Assembly (NCBI GenBank): GCA_035602605.1
Contig: DATNLZ010000140.1
Coordinates: forward strand, 1 to 64,000
DNA: 64,000 bases
DNA from: DASQHY01 sp035602605
Lineage (GTDB): Bacteria; Acidobacteriota; Terriglobia; Acidiferrales; UBA7541
Direction: 5' to 3'
The notes under the pieces were generated by a model. It saw only the letters and a program-made list of their open reading frames with translations. It was not told where the DNA came from and did no database searches. Below are positions 17,713 through 26,315 of this stretch, piece after piece. Within the stretch, counting starts at the first letter, position 1, and each line of letters starts with the position of its first letter. A program made the translations under genes and the position numbers.

Positions 17713-19362
17713 ATGGCGCCCGACTCCCCTAGCGCGTTGCCTGAAAGCTTCAACATAACTGAATATTTTCTCGACCGCCCGGCGCGCGAACATCCGGACA
17801 AACTAGCGATTTCGGGGGTCGCGCGAGCGTTCACCTATGGGCAGCTCGCCGAGCTAACGAACCGCGTGAGCAGCGCACTTTTGCGCCAAGGGTTCGTGCC
17901 CGGCGCACGCGTCTTAATCGCGCTGCCAGACTCGGCTGAATTCATAGCCGCGTTTTTTGGTGTTGTGAAAATTGGCGCTGTCGCTGTGCCGGTGAACGCG
18001 ATGGCTCGTGCGGTGGATTACGAACATTATCTCAAAGACTGCGACGCACGAATTGTTATCGTAGATGCACGCGCGTGGCAGGAATTTGCGTCTATTTTGA
18101 ACAGTTGCCCTGAAACGCAGATCATTCTTGCTGGAAATACAGATGCGCTTGCCGATGTAACGCCGCGCTGTGCTACAGAAAGCGCCGGCACGATGCGATG
18201 GAAAGACTGGATCGAACCGGCGTCGGCAACTCTTCAAGTCTGTCGAACCAAGGCGACGGACACAGCATTTGTTTTGTATACCTCTGGAAGCGGAGGCGCT
18301 CCAAAAGGTGCCGTGCATCAGCATAAAGATATGCTGGCGACCTCGCGGGGCTTTGCGCACGGAGTCTTGGGCCTGCACGCTAACGACATCACCTTTTCCG
18401 TGTCGAAATTGTTTTTCGCTTATGGGCTGGGCAATGGCATGTATTTTCCATTCTCGGTAGGTGCCACTACGGTGTTGAATCCGGAGAAGACAAAAATAAG
18501 TCAGGTTATCGACATCGTGACGCAATACCGGCCGACGGTATTTTTCGCTGTGCCCACATTTTATGGCGCATTGTTGAAGGAGGCTGAAAACGGTACGCGC
18601 GCTGATTTTTCGTCCGTGCGATTGGCGGTGTCGGCCGGCGAGATGTTGCCTGCAGCGATATTTGACAAATTCCGCGTGCGGTTCGGATTGCAGATTCTCG
18701 ATGGCATCGGTTCCACTGAAATGCTACACATGTTTTTGTCGAGCCGTCCGGGGAAGGCTCGCGCAGGAAGCTGCGGAGTCCCTGTGCCCGGCTATGAAGC
18801 CAAAATAGTGGATGATGAAGGACGCGAAGTCCTGGAATGCGAGCACGGACGCGAGCACCTAGCTAAACATGAACTTGAGCACGGGTGCGAGATCGGACAT
18901 TTGTGGGTTCGCGGCCCCAGCGCCCTTGCAGAGTACTGGGGAAAGCCCGAGCTTACCGCGCGCACTAAGCGGGAAGGGAACTGGGTTGTCACTGGGGACA
19001 AATTCACTCGGGACGCGGAAGGTTACTATCACTATTGCGGGCGCACCGATGACATGTTGAAAATTGCCGGCATGTGGGTGTCGCCCATGGAAGTCGAGAA
19101 CGCACTGCTCGGGCACCCGCACGTAGCGGAAGCCGCTGTCGTCGGCGTCGCGGATGCGAACGGGCTGACCTATGAGGTAGCGTACATCGTGCTGGCCGCT
19201 AGCTTGAGGGGTTCAGAAGCTCTGGCGCAACAGCTTTGTGAATACGCTAGAGCGAACCTGGTTGGCTACAAATGTCCCCGCGAGGTGCGCTTCTGCCAGG
19301 AGTTACCGAAAACAGCAACTGGCAAGATCCAAAGGTTTAAGTTGCGAGGGCTGGAGACGTAA
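17713..19362 (+). CDS. Benzoate-CoA-ligase-family AMP-forming ligase
   Basis: A 549-residue adenylate-forming enzyme that activates a carboxylate to its CoA thioester via an acyl-AMP. Core motifs are YTSGSGGAPKGAVH (P-loop-like A3, with GG for the usual TG), GIGSTEMLH (A5), the TGD of A7, a YYHYCGRTDDMLKIAG block (A8) and KTATGKIQRFKLR containing the C-terminal catalytic lysine. The overall match is to benzoate/4-hydroxybenzoate-CoA ligases. A 20-residue charged insertion (His/Glu-rich) lies before the A6/A7 region. No aromatic-degradation genes are adjacent, so the physiological acid is uncertain. Confidence 0.82.
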   Translation: MAPDSPSALPESFNITEYFLDRPAREHPDKLAISGVARAFTYGQLAELTNRVSSALLRQGFVPGARVLIALPDSAEFIAAFFGVVKIGAVAVPVNAMARAVDYEHYLKDCDARIVIVDARAWQEFASILNSCPETQIILAGNTDALADVTPRCATESAGTMRWKDWIEPASATLQVCRTKATDTAFVLYTSGSGGAPKGAVHQHKDMLATSRGFAHGVLGLHANDITFSVSKLFFAYGLGNGMYFPFSVGATTVLNPEKTKISQVIDIVTQYRPTVFFAVPTFYGALLKEAENGTRADFSSVRLAVSAGEMLPAAIFDKFRVRFGLQILDGIGSTEMLHMFLSSRPGKARAGSCGVPVPGYEAKIVDDEGREVLECEHGREHLAKHELEHGCEIGHLWVRGPSALAEYWGKPELTARTKREGNWVVTGDKFTRDAEGYYHYCGRTDDMLKIAGMWVSPMEVENALLGHPHVAEAAVVGVADANGLTYEVAYIVLAASLRGSEALAQQLCEYARANLVGYKCPREVRFCQELPKTATGKIQRFKLRGLET

Positions 19363-19405
19363 TGACTCCGAATCTTCGCACCTCTGCTCCAAGGAGATAC
19401 TCGAT

Positions 19406-20194
19406 TTGAGCGTGGTTTCGAAATCAAGAACGATCGCAGCGCTGATCGTGGCGCTTGCGATGCTCCCAACGGAAATTGTGGCAAAGTCTCGAGCACTGGA
19501 CAATACCGGCTTGTCGCGAGTGTTGTTCGAGTACGCTAACAAAGAAAGAACAGCGCGTGGCTTGGCGGAGTTGAAGTGGGACGACTCGTTGGCGGCCGCA
19601 GCACTGAGGCATGCTCAGCGCATGGCCGAAAAGAACGCGTTGTCGCATCAGTTCCCAGATGAGGCTGATCCGGCAACGCGAGCGCGGCAGGCCGGAGCGC
19701 TGCTCAGCAAAATGGCGGAAAATGTTGGATTGGCCTCAAGCATCAACGTAATTCATGAGAACTGGATGAACTCGCCGGGGCACCGCGCGAACATTCTGGA
19801 CGGAGAGTTGGATTCGGTCGGAATTGCCGTTGTCAAGCGCAATGGCGTGCTGTTTGCCGTACAGGATTTTTCGCGCGCCGTTGCGACGTTAAGTCTCGAA
19901 AGCCAAGAAAAAGAGATTGGATCGTTACTAAGGGCACGGGGGATCCGTCTGCTCAACACTATACCGAGCGAAACGGAGATTGCGCGGAAGCAATGCGTGC
20001 CGGAAAGTGGAACGCCTGGAAAACGCCTACCGGTGCTGGTGTTTCGCTTCACCACTACGGACTTGAGTCAATTGCCAGTAGCCTTGGAACAGAAGATTCA
20101 AGGCGGTCGCTATCGTTCTGCGGCCGTAGGCGCATGTGCGCCAGACAAACGCAGCCCGTTCACCAATTATCGCCTCGCCGTCCTGCTCTATTAG
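19406..20194 (+). CDS. Exported CAP/SCP-domain protein
   Basis: A 262-residue protein with a hydrophobic signal segment at the N-terminus (IAALIVALAMLPTEIVA) and a CAP domain at about 35-150: a helix with ANKERTARGLAELKWDDSLA, HAQRMAEKNALSHQ, and the typical NWMNSPGHRANIL. The CAP cavity His residues are present. Bacterial CAP proteins are secreted and of largely unknown role. The TTG at 19406 is chosen because AAGGAG lies 9 nt upstream and the signal peptide then starts properly; GTG 19412 is an alternative. The C-terminal about 110 residues are not recognised. Confidence 0.75.
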   Translation: MSVVSKSRTIAALIVALAMLPTEIVAKSRALDNTGLSRVLFEYANKERTARGLAELKWDDSLAAAALRHAQRMAEKNALSHQFPDEADPATRARQAGALLSKMAENVGLASSINVIHENWMNSPGHRANILDGELDSVGIAVVKRNGVLFAVQDFSRAVATLSLESQEKEIGSLLRARGIRLLNTIPSETEIARKQCVPESGTPGKRLPVLVFRFTTTDLSQLPVALEQKIQGGRYRSAAVGACAPDKRSPFTNYRLAVLLY

Positions 20195-20196
20195 CC

Positions 20197-20955
20197 TCAG
20201 CGAATGGCGCGGTCCAGCAAAAGCTTTTCATCGCTGGAAAGCGCGCGTGAAGCCCCCTTCGGAAGGTTGCCTAATGCCAGCGGTCCAATGGTGGTGCGCA
20301 CCAGGCGCAAAACACCGACACCGAGTTGCGCAAGGAGGCGGCGAATATGGCGGTTCTTGCCTTCATCGAGGACGACTGCAAGCCAGCAGTTACGGCGGCC
20401 CTGGCGAAGGATGCTAAGGTTCTTAACACGTAGGAATTCGCCATCGTCCGCCGTGACTCCCTTCATCATGGATGAAAGCAGTGCACCATCAGCGATAGCA
20501 TCAATCTGAACGTGATAGGTTTTGTCCAAGTGAGTCCCAGGCGACAGAATGCTTGCGGACCACTCGGAGTCATTGGTGAGGAGCAGAAGTCCCTCGCTGG
20601 CTTTGTCGAGGCGCCCAACGGGCGCAAGCCAGGGCAAGTCTGGGGATAAGCAGGCGTAAACGGTGTCACGACCTTTTTCGTCGTCGGCTGTAGTAACGAT
20701 GCCTCGCGGTTTGTTGAGCATCACATAGAGCCTGCTTGCGGACCGAACTTTATGATGGTCCACAGCAATTTGGTCTTTTTCTAAGTGAACAGGTGATTCT
20801 GTGTTGTTGCGCACGGTGCCGTTCACTGTAACCCGGCTGGCGCGAATCAATTCGCAGGCTTGCGAACGCGAACAATACCCGAGCTTCGAAAGCGCCCGAG
20901 CCAGCCCGATGTTTCGCAAGCCGCGCGTTGACCCACGCGTGTTGTTTGCTGGCAC
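20197..20955 (-). CDS. RsuA/RluB-family pseudouridine synthase
   Basis: A 252-residue rRNA modification enzyme. An N-terminal S4 RNA-binding domain (SKLGYCSRSQACELIRASRV) is followed by the catalytic domain with VGRLDKASEGLLLLTND, whose Asp is the nucleophile; most relatives have GRLDxxTEGL at this place. The stop codon is 2 nt from the convergent CAP gene. The 16S versus 23S target cannot be decided from sequence alone. Confidence 0.85.
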   Translation of the reverse strand: MPANNTRGSTRGLRNIGLARALSKLGYCSRSQACELIRASRVTVNGTVRNNTESPVHLEKDQIAVDHHKVRSASRLYVMLNKPRGIVTTADDEKGRDTVYACLSPDLPWLAPVGRLDKASEGLLLLTNDSEWSASILSPGTHLDKTYHVQIDAIADGALLSSMMKGVTADDGEFLRVKNLSILRQGRRNCWLAVVLDEGKNRHIRRLLAQLGVGVLRLVRTTIGPLALGNLPKGASRALSSDEKLLLDRAIR

Positions 20956-21023
20956 GCAAACGATTATAAACGCACCACACTGGAGTTAAGAACCGTGTAA
21001 TTAAAACGACGCGAAGGTAAGGA

Positions 21024-21893
21024 TCAGCGGAGAAATGTTCTGGGGCCTTCATGGCGGATGCGCAAAAACACGTGATAGGGAAGAGCATAGTGAATGCTGA
21101 TCAATTGAAACCAGGGCGCGCGTTCAGGCGTAAAACTCGAATGACCGTAAGCGGAGGGGCGCTCGATATTTGGATCAGCAGACTTGCCCAGCACCTGCAG
21201 CGAAATCGTGCGGAACTCTTCATTGACAAAATCTTTCTCGATAAGTTGACCGTAGAGAGTCGCGCCGCCTTCGCAGAGCAGCGTGCGTATACCATGTTCC
21301 TGGCGCAGCAGTTGCAAGGCGCGAGCTAGATCGATCTGGCCTCCGCGGCCCACGGAAATAATCTTTGGAGGAGTATCACGCTTTGCACTCTCCAGCTGAA
21401 ATCGCAACTTTTCTTCACCTTGAGGAGTTGTGAGAAACCAAGGTTCCACGCGTGGTGAATCAAAGAGATGGAAACTCGCATCAATATTTCCGGAGCCCGT
21501 CAAAACGATGACTTTCAGCCTGGCGAGATGGAGAGCCTCGTCGCGATAGGCGTACAGTTCATCATTCTTGATGCCAAAATCCCAGCCCAGGCCATCGGGG
21601 CCGCGCTCTTCCCGGAGCGTGTTGGCCCCGATGAGCAACGCATCATGATGCGCTCGGAGGAAATCCATGAGCCAGCGATCTTCGATGCCCCTCGAAACAA
21701 TCCTGCCGCCACTGAGATTTTCGAGTTCGCGAAAAGAAACCCTGCCGTCGAGTCCCATGACAAAATTTGAAGTGATATACGGGCGGGCGCTATTGTCGGG
21801 CGAAGGAAGCCCGAATGGGCCGTAAAGTTTTCTTATGTGTGGTGGTAAGGGAGAAGTGTCTTCACTGGCATTGTAGCAAATTTGCAAGGGCAT
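21024..21893 (-). CDS. RibD C-terminal-domain (dihydrofolate-reductase-like) reductase
   Basis: A 289-residue protein with the RibD_C/DHFR-like NAD(P)H-binding fold: the opening PYITSNFVMGLDGRVS, then ALLIGANTLREERG, VLTGSGNIDASF and LLCEGGATLYGQLI. This fold reduces ribosylated pyrimidines in riboflavin synthesis. Here there is no deaminase domain and no rib genes nearby, so a stand-alone reductase role is likely but unproven. ATG 21893 (GAGG upstream) is chosen over TTG 21914. Confidence 0.75.
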   Translation of the reverse strand: MPLQICYNASEDTSPLPPHIRKLYGPFGLPSPDNSARPYITSNFVMGLDGRVSFRELENLSGGRIVSRGIEDRWLMDFLRAHHDALLIGANTLREERGPDGLGWDFGIKNDELYAYRDEALHLARLKVIVLTGSGNIDASFHLFDSPRVEPWFLTTPQGEEKLRFQLESAKRDTPPKIISVGRGGQIDLARALQLLRQEHGIRTLLCEGGATLYGQLIEKDFVNEEFRTISLQVLGKSADPNIERPSAYGHSSFTPERAPWFQLISIHYALPYHVFLRIRHEGPRTFLR

Positions 21894-21963
21894 TGGCGCC
21901 TCGGGAACAAGCAATCACAATAGTGCTAGATTTCTCCAACGGTGCAGCAGTTGCAATTGATAG

Positions 21964-22425
21964 CTAGGAAGGAAGCGGCGGAAAGGTTTTCAGCTGTGAT
22001 TCAATCATCTTGACGCGCCGCGCATGCCGCCCGCCAGCGAATGGTGTCACCAGCCATATCTTCACGATCTCCAGCACAAGTTCAGCTGGAATCATGCGTT
22101 CACCGAGCGAAAGCACATTGCTGTCATTATGCTCGCGAGCGAGACGAGCGGTCTCCAGATTCCAGCAGAGCGCGCATCGAATACCTTTTACTTTGTTGGC
22201 GACCATGGCTTCACCGTTGCCCGACGCGCCGAGTACGATTCCGCGATCAAATTCTCCGCGCGCGACCGCTTCAGCGGCGGGCCGAATGAAGAGAGGATAA
22301 TCCACGGGCGGTTCTTTGCTAAAGGTGCCGAAATCCTTGAAGTCATGCCCTAGCGAAGTTAGGACGAGCTTGATTTTTTCTTTGTAGTCAAAGCCGGCGT
22401 GATCGGAACCAACGGCGATTTTCAC
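21964..22425 (-). CDS. rpiB: Ribose-5-phosphate isomerase B (Glu-type active site)
   Basis: A 153-residue RpiB/LacAB-family sugar isomerase of the pentose phosphate pathway. It starts VKIAVGSDHAGFDYK from GTG 22425. The active-site loop reads LGASGNGEAMVANK: it lacks the Cys used by Escherichia coli RpiB and matches the Mycobacterium tuberculosis type, where a Glu is the catalytic base. His and Arg phosphate ligands (REHNDSNVLSLGERM) are present. A longer start at 22461 is possible but adds atypical residues. Confidence 0.87.
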   Translation of the reverse strand: MKIAVGSDHAGFDYKEKIKLVLTSLGHDFKDFGTFSKEPPVDYPLFIRPAAEAVARGEFDRGIVLGASGNGEAMVANKVKGIRCALCWNLETARLAREHNDSNVLSLGERMIPAELVLEIVKIWLVTPFAGGRHARRVKMIESQLKTFPPLPS

Positions 22426-22631
22426 CGTGGAAGCGTATTGCCAGAGGATTCGGATTGTCAAGGCTCAGATTGCGCTGTGGCGTAATGCTACTCATAAGGC
22501 GACAACCAAACACGCGTACTAAACCTACGAAATAGAATTAGGGTATTTACCCAATATCAAAAAACCTATCGGGAAGCAGAGTTGAACTTCAAATGTTGAG
22601 ATTCAAATGAATGGTATTTCGATGGCCGCAA

Positions 22632-23141
22632 TTACATGCTGCCTTCGTCGGCAGAGGGGCCATAGATCGCGGGAACGGGAATATTGTTCAGGCGCAGATA
22701 GACCCCAAGTTGGGCGCGATGATGAATTAGGTGGTTCATGACAAAGCCGCGTAAGCAGGCGACTCGCGGCAGCGTCATGAGAGTCTTGCCGTTTTTCAGG
22801 AGCGTCCAGGGCTTGAACAGGTGTTCGTCGCTGGCGCCGGCAATCGCTGCGCGTGCAGTTGCCACATTTTTCTCGAATATGTCGAGGAGTTCTTTTCGAG
22901 ATTTCGGTGCCGCAGGAGGTTGCGGCGAAACTCCCTTGGGTTGCAGATCCAGCGAATCCTGCTTTATTGTGAATGTCGCCCAGTCAGGAATATTCGCGAC
23001 ATGCCCTGCGAGCCAGCCCATGGTGCCGGACTTTTCGTGCGGCTTCCAACCGAGCTTGTCATCAGGCACGCGCTCGAGAGTTTTACGAGTATTGGCCATT
23101 TCTTGATCGAACTCAGGCAACAGTGCACCGCTGATTGTCAT
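22632..23141 (-). CDS. DinB-family protein
   Basis: A 169-residue DinB/YfiT-like four-helix-bundle protein. The conserved His pattern appears as GWLAGHVANIPDW near residue 50 and MNHLIHHRAQLGVYLR near 140, which together form a divalent-metal site. Family members include thiol-dependent transferases (bacillithiol or mycothiol S-transferases), but the exact substrate is unknown here. ATG 23141 has a strong ribosome site (AGGAGGAA). It is divergent from the MocR gene. Confidence 0.8.
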   Translation of the reverse strand: MTISGALLPEFDQEMANTRKTLERVPDDKLGWKPHEKSGTMGWLAGHVANIPDWATFTIKQDSLDLQPKGVSPQPPAAPKSRKELLDIFEKNVATARAAIAGASDEHLFKPWTLLKNGKTLMTLPRVACLRGFVMNHLIHHRAQLGVYLRLNNIPVPAIYGPSADEGSM

Positions 23142-23314
23142 AAATTCCTCCTGAAAGTGAGTCCGTTTATTTTGACCCGGGCCATGGGGAAGTGTAGGCG
23201 AATACAAAGCGAACGTCAAGTGGCGGACCCCAAATCGGCGGAGACAATTTGGCTCTTTACGCAGACCAATTCTGTGTAACAATGGCCTGCAAGATGGCCT
23301 AAGGGAAAAAGTCA

Positions 23315-24856
23315 ATGCTGCCGCTGCAACTGCAACCGGAAAGTCACGTCCCACTCTACATTCAATTGCGCGACCAATTTCGCGCGCTGGTGTATACGGG
23401 GGATTTACGCCCAGGAGACCGCATTCCTGCCAGCAGAGAGTTGGCCACGCAGTTGGGTGTCCATCGCACCACGGTGGCCAACGCTTACGCCGAGCTTGAA
23501 TCCGAAGGGTTGATTCAAGGTCACGTGGGTCGCGGCACGTTCATTCGCGGAAATGGTGACGGACACAAGCTCACTCCGGCGCCACCGATGCTGGGGGGTA
23601 ACGGGCACATTCGCTGGGAATCGCTATTTGCCGACGAGCGTGGCGAAGAAGTGTTGAGCCGGCTGACCGCGCAACAGCCGGACGATGCAGTATCGTTTGT
23701 GATGGCGCGCCCGGCGGACGAGCATTTCCCAATCGAGGATCTGCGCAATTGCGTGAATGCAGTGCTTCGTCGCGAAGCCGAGGACATACTGCGCCTCGGT
23801 CCCTCGGATGGCTATCCGCCACTCAAGCACGAGTTGTGCGAGTTGCTCCGGCGCGAGGGCATTGCCGTCAAAGATGACAGCCTGATTATCACCGACGGTT
23901 GCCAGCAATCGCTGGATCTTTTGTGCAAAGCCTTTTTGCGCCCCGGCGACTCAGTCGTGATGGAAAATCCCACGTATCCGGGGGCGATCGCAATTTTTTC
24001 CGGAGCCAGAGCACGATGCCTGGGCGTACCGATGCGAACGGTAGCCGAGCCCGGAGGGGCCCTGGGGATGGATCTGGGGGCGCTCGAAGCAACGCTGATG
24101 GCCAACCGCGTGAAGTTGATAGTGCTGACGCCGGATTTTCAGAATCCAACGGGTACGTCAATGCCCGTGAGCTCGCGGCGCAAAGTACTTGAACTCGCTG
24201 CGCGTCATCAGGTGCCTATCGTCGAGGACTATATCTACGCTCGCTTGCATTCGCGAGACGAGAGGTTGCCTTCGCTGAAACAATTGGATCGTTCGAATTT
24301 GGTCATTCACATCGACAGTTTTTCGAAGGTAGCGTTTCCTGGACTGCGCGTGGGCTGGGTGATCGCTCCGCCGGCAGTAGTCGAAAGATTACGTATCGTA
24401 AAACAAACCACGGACTTGCACACCGATCAATTATCACAGGCGGCACTGGCTGAATTCCTGCGACGCGGAATGCTCGGCAGGCACCTGGCACGCATGCGCA
24501 AGGTATACACTTCGCGGCTTGCTGCATTGGATGAAGCGCTGCGGAAACACATGCCGCCGAACACGCGATGGACGCGCCCCGAAGGCGGGATGTGCTTGTG
24601 GATGGAATTGCCGCCGGGATTTGACGCGAGCGAGTTGCTGATCCACGTGCGCGAGCGTGGCGTGCTGTTTGCTCCCGGACGTTATTTCTTCATGCAGAAC
24701 CCTCAACCCAACACACTACGGCTGGCGTTTGCCGGGCTGGATGAGAAACATATTGTGCGCGGCGTGGCCCTGCTTGGTGAATTGCTCCACGTAGAGATGA
24801 AAAAACGCCAGCGTGGGGGCGGTAGAATGGATGGCGCACGCGTGGCGTTGGTCTAG
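23315..24856 (+). CDS. MocR-family regulator (GntR HTH plus PLP aminotransferase domain)
   Basis: A 513-residue fusion. Residues 1-80 form a GntR winged helix (YIQLRDQFRALVYTGDLRPG, IPASRELATQLGVHRTTVANAY); about 100-490 form an aspartate-aminotransferase fold-type I domain with the PLP lysine in SFSKVAFPGLRVGW near residue 337. MocR regulators sense PLP or related amines; the best-known subgroup (PdxR) activates pdxST. Here pdxS-pdxT follow 0.5 kb downstream with one gene between, in the same direction. A PdxR role is therefore a reasonable hypothesis. Confidence 0.88.
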   Translation: MLPLQLQPESHVPLYIQLRDQFRALVYTGDLRPGDRIPASRELATQLGVHRTTVANAYAELESEGLIQGHVGRGTFIRGNGDGHKLTPAPPMLGGNGHIRWESLFADERGEEVLSRLTAQQPDDAVSFVMARPADEHFPIEDLRNCVNAVLRREAEDILRLGPSDGYPPLKHELCELLRREGIAVKDDSLIITDGCQQSLDLLCKAFLRPGDSVVMENPTYPGAIAIFSGARARCLGVPMRTVAEPGGALGMDLGALEATLMANRVKLIVLTPDFQNPTGTSMPVSSRRKVLELAARHQVPIVEDYIYARLHSRDERLPSLKQLDRSNLVIHIDSFSKVAFPGLRVGWVIAPPAVVERLRIVKQTTDLHTDQLSQAALAEFLRRGMLGRHLARMRKVYTSRLAALDEALRKHMPPNTRWTRPEGGMCLWMELPPGFDASELLIHVRERGVLFAPGRYFFMQNPQPNTLRLAFAGLDEKHIVRGVALLGELLHVEMKKRQRGGGRMDGARVALV

Positions 24857-24918
24857 AGAGTACTCGGAGCTCGCCCGCGGGCCGGCTACGAAGGCTGTGA
24901 AGGTGAAAGCGAGGCTGT

Positions 24919-25341
24919 GTGAAACTCGAACCAAATGCGACCAACAGGTGTTTTGGATGCGGGGGCGCAAACAACGAAGGAATGAAGCTAGCTTTTGAGC
25001 AAGATGACGAGCGGAAGCGGATTGTTGGGCGATTCTGTATGGAACCACGATATCAGGGCGGAGCGGGATTTCTGCACGGTGGAATTATCGCCACCCTACT
25101 CGATGAAGCCATGGGAAAGGTGAATCGCTTCAGCGATGTTCGAGCCGTGACCGCGGAATTGACGGTTGAATACTTGAAGCCTGTAAGAATCGAAGAAGAG
25201 ATTGTCGTCGAGGGATGGCAGAAAGAGCGCAAGGGCAGGAATCTCTTTCACGAGGGCGAAATTCGCAACGCAGCTGGAAATCTGCTGGCACGAGGCCGGG
25301 GAAGATTTGTTGTGATTAGCGCAGAAGCATTCAAGCCTTGA
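24919..25341 (+). CDS. Hotdog-fold (PaaI-like) thioesterase
   Basis: A 140-residue hotdog protein. It opens with NRCFGCGGANNEGMKL, a conserved N-terminal Cys motif of this thioesterase subgroup. The core helix carries GFLHGGIIATLLDEAMG, where the HGG turn and Asp/Glu form the acyl-CoA hydrolysis site. The GTG at 24919 begins directly at the family N-terminus. It lies between the MocR gene and pdxS. Confidence 0.82.
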   Translation: MKLEPNATNRCFGCGGANNEGMKLAFEQDDERKRIVGRFCMEPRYQGGAGFLHGGIIATLLDEAMGKVNRFSDVRAVTAELTVEYLKPVRIEEEIVVEGWQKERKGRNLFHEGEIRNAAGNLLARGRGRFVVISAEAFKP

Positions 25342-25401
25342 CATGGCTGGACATTGAAATTTAGAGGGCCTGGAGAGAGACTGAAGGTGAGGAGACCCGA
25401 G

Positions 25402-26298
25402 ATGGACGCGAAGCATGTGAATGGGAATGAATGGCGTGTGAAAGTTGGATTGGCGGAAATGTTGAAGGGCGGCGTGATTATGGACGTCACCAACGTCGAG
25501 CAGGCCAAGATCGCCGAGCAGGCCGGCGCTTGCGCTGTAATGGCGCTCGAGCGCGTGCCCTCGGACATTCGCAAGGAAGGCGGCGTCGCGCGGATGGCTA
25601 TGACCAAAATCATTCGGGAGATCATGGAGGGGGTCACCATTCCGGTGATGGCCAAGGTGCGCATCGGCCACTTTGTTGAGGCCCAAGTGCTCGAAGCGCT
25701 GGAAGTGGATTTTATCGACGAGAGCGAAGTGCTGACCCCGGCGGATGAAGAAAATCATGTGTGGAAACACGCCTTTCGAGTGCCTTTTGTTTGCGGGGCG
25801 CGCAACCTCGGGGAAGCGCTGCGGCGAATTGCCGAGGGCGCGGCGATGATCCGGACCAAGGGGGAGGCTGGTTCGGGAAACGTAGTTGAGGCGGTGCGGC
25901 ACATGCGCACGATCGTGAGCCAGATGAAAAAGCTCACGACCATGCGCGACGATGAGCTGATGCATCAGGCGAAAGAATTGGGCGCGCCACTCGACCTGAT
26001 TCGCCAAGTGGCTCAGACGGGAAAGCTACCGGTGCCAAATTTTTCGGCGGGTGGGATCGCTACTCCTGCCGATGCAGCGCTCGTGCGGCAATTGGGCGCT
26101 GAGGCCGTATTTGTTGGGTCTGGAATTTTTAAGTCGAGCGATCCTGAGAAGCGAGCTAAGGCAATTGTGAAGGCAACGACTCATTATCAGGACGCGAAAG
26201 CGATCCTCGAGGCCAGCGAAGAGCTGGGCGAAGCGATGAAGGGAATTGATGTGCGTCAGCTGGAAGAGAAGGATTTGCTACAGACGCGCGGGTGGTAA
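25402..26298 (+). CDS. pdxS: Pyridoxal 5'-phosphate synthase subunit PdxS
   Basis: A 298-residue (beta/alpha)8 enzyme that makes PLP from ribose-5-phosphate, glyceraldehyde-3-phosphate and ammonia delivered by PdxT. Hallmarks are LKGGVIMDVTNVEQAKIAE, ALERVPSDIR, VMAKVRIGHFVEAQ (catalytic Lys), HMRTI and FSAGGIATPADAALV (phosphate site). ATG 25402 lies behind a GGAG site. Length matches the family. pdxT follows within 20 nt. The RpiB of the window could supply or interconvert the pentose substrate. Confidence 0.96.
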   Translation: MDAKHVNGNEWRVKVGLAEMLKGGVIMDVTNVEQAKIAEQAGACAVMALERVPSDIRKEGGVARMAMTKIIREIMEGVTIPVMAKVRIGHFVEAQVLEALEVDFIDESEVLTPADEENHVWKHAFRVPFVCGARNLGEALRRIAEGAAMIRTKGEAGSGNVVEAVRHMRTIVSQMKKLTTMRDDELMHQAKELGAPLDLIRQVAQTGKLPVPNFSAGGIATPADAALVRQLGAEAVFVGSGIFKSSDPEKRAKAIVKATTHYQDAKAILEASEELGEAMKGIDVRQLEEKDLLQTRGW

Positions 26299-26315
26299 CC
26301 GGTCGGAGAATCGAA

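Noticed and set aside
22560..22612. TTCAAATG direct repeat upstream of the DinB gene end
   Set aside because: Only 8 nt, two copies, in an AT-rich gap; not enough to call an operator.
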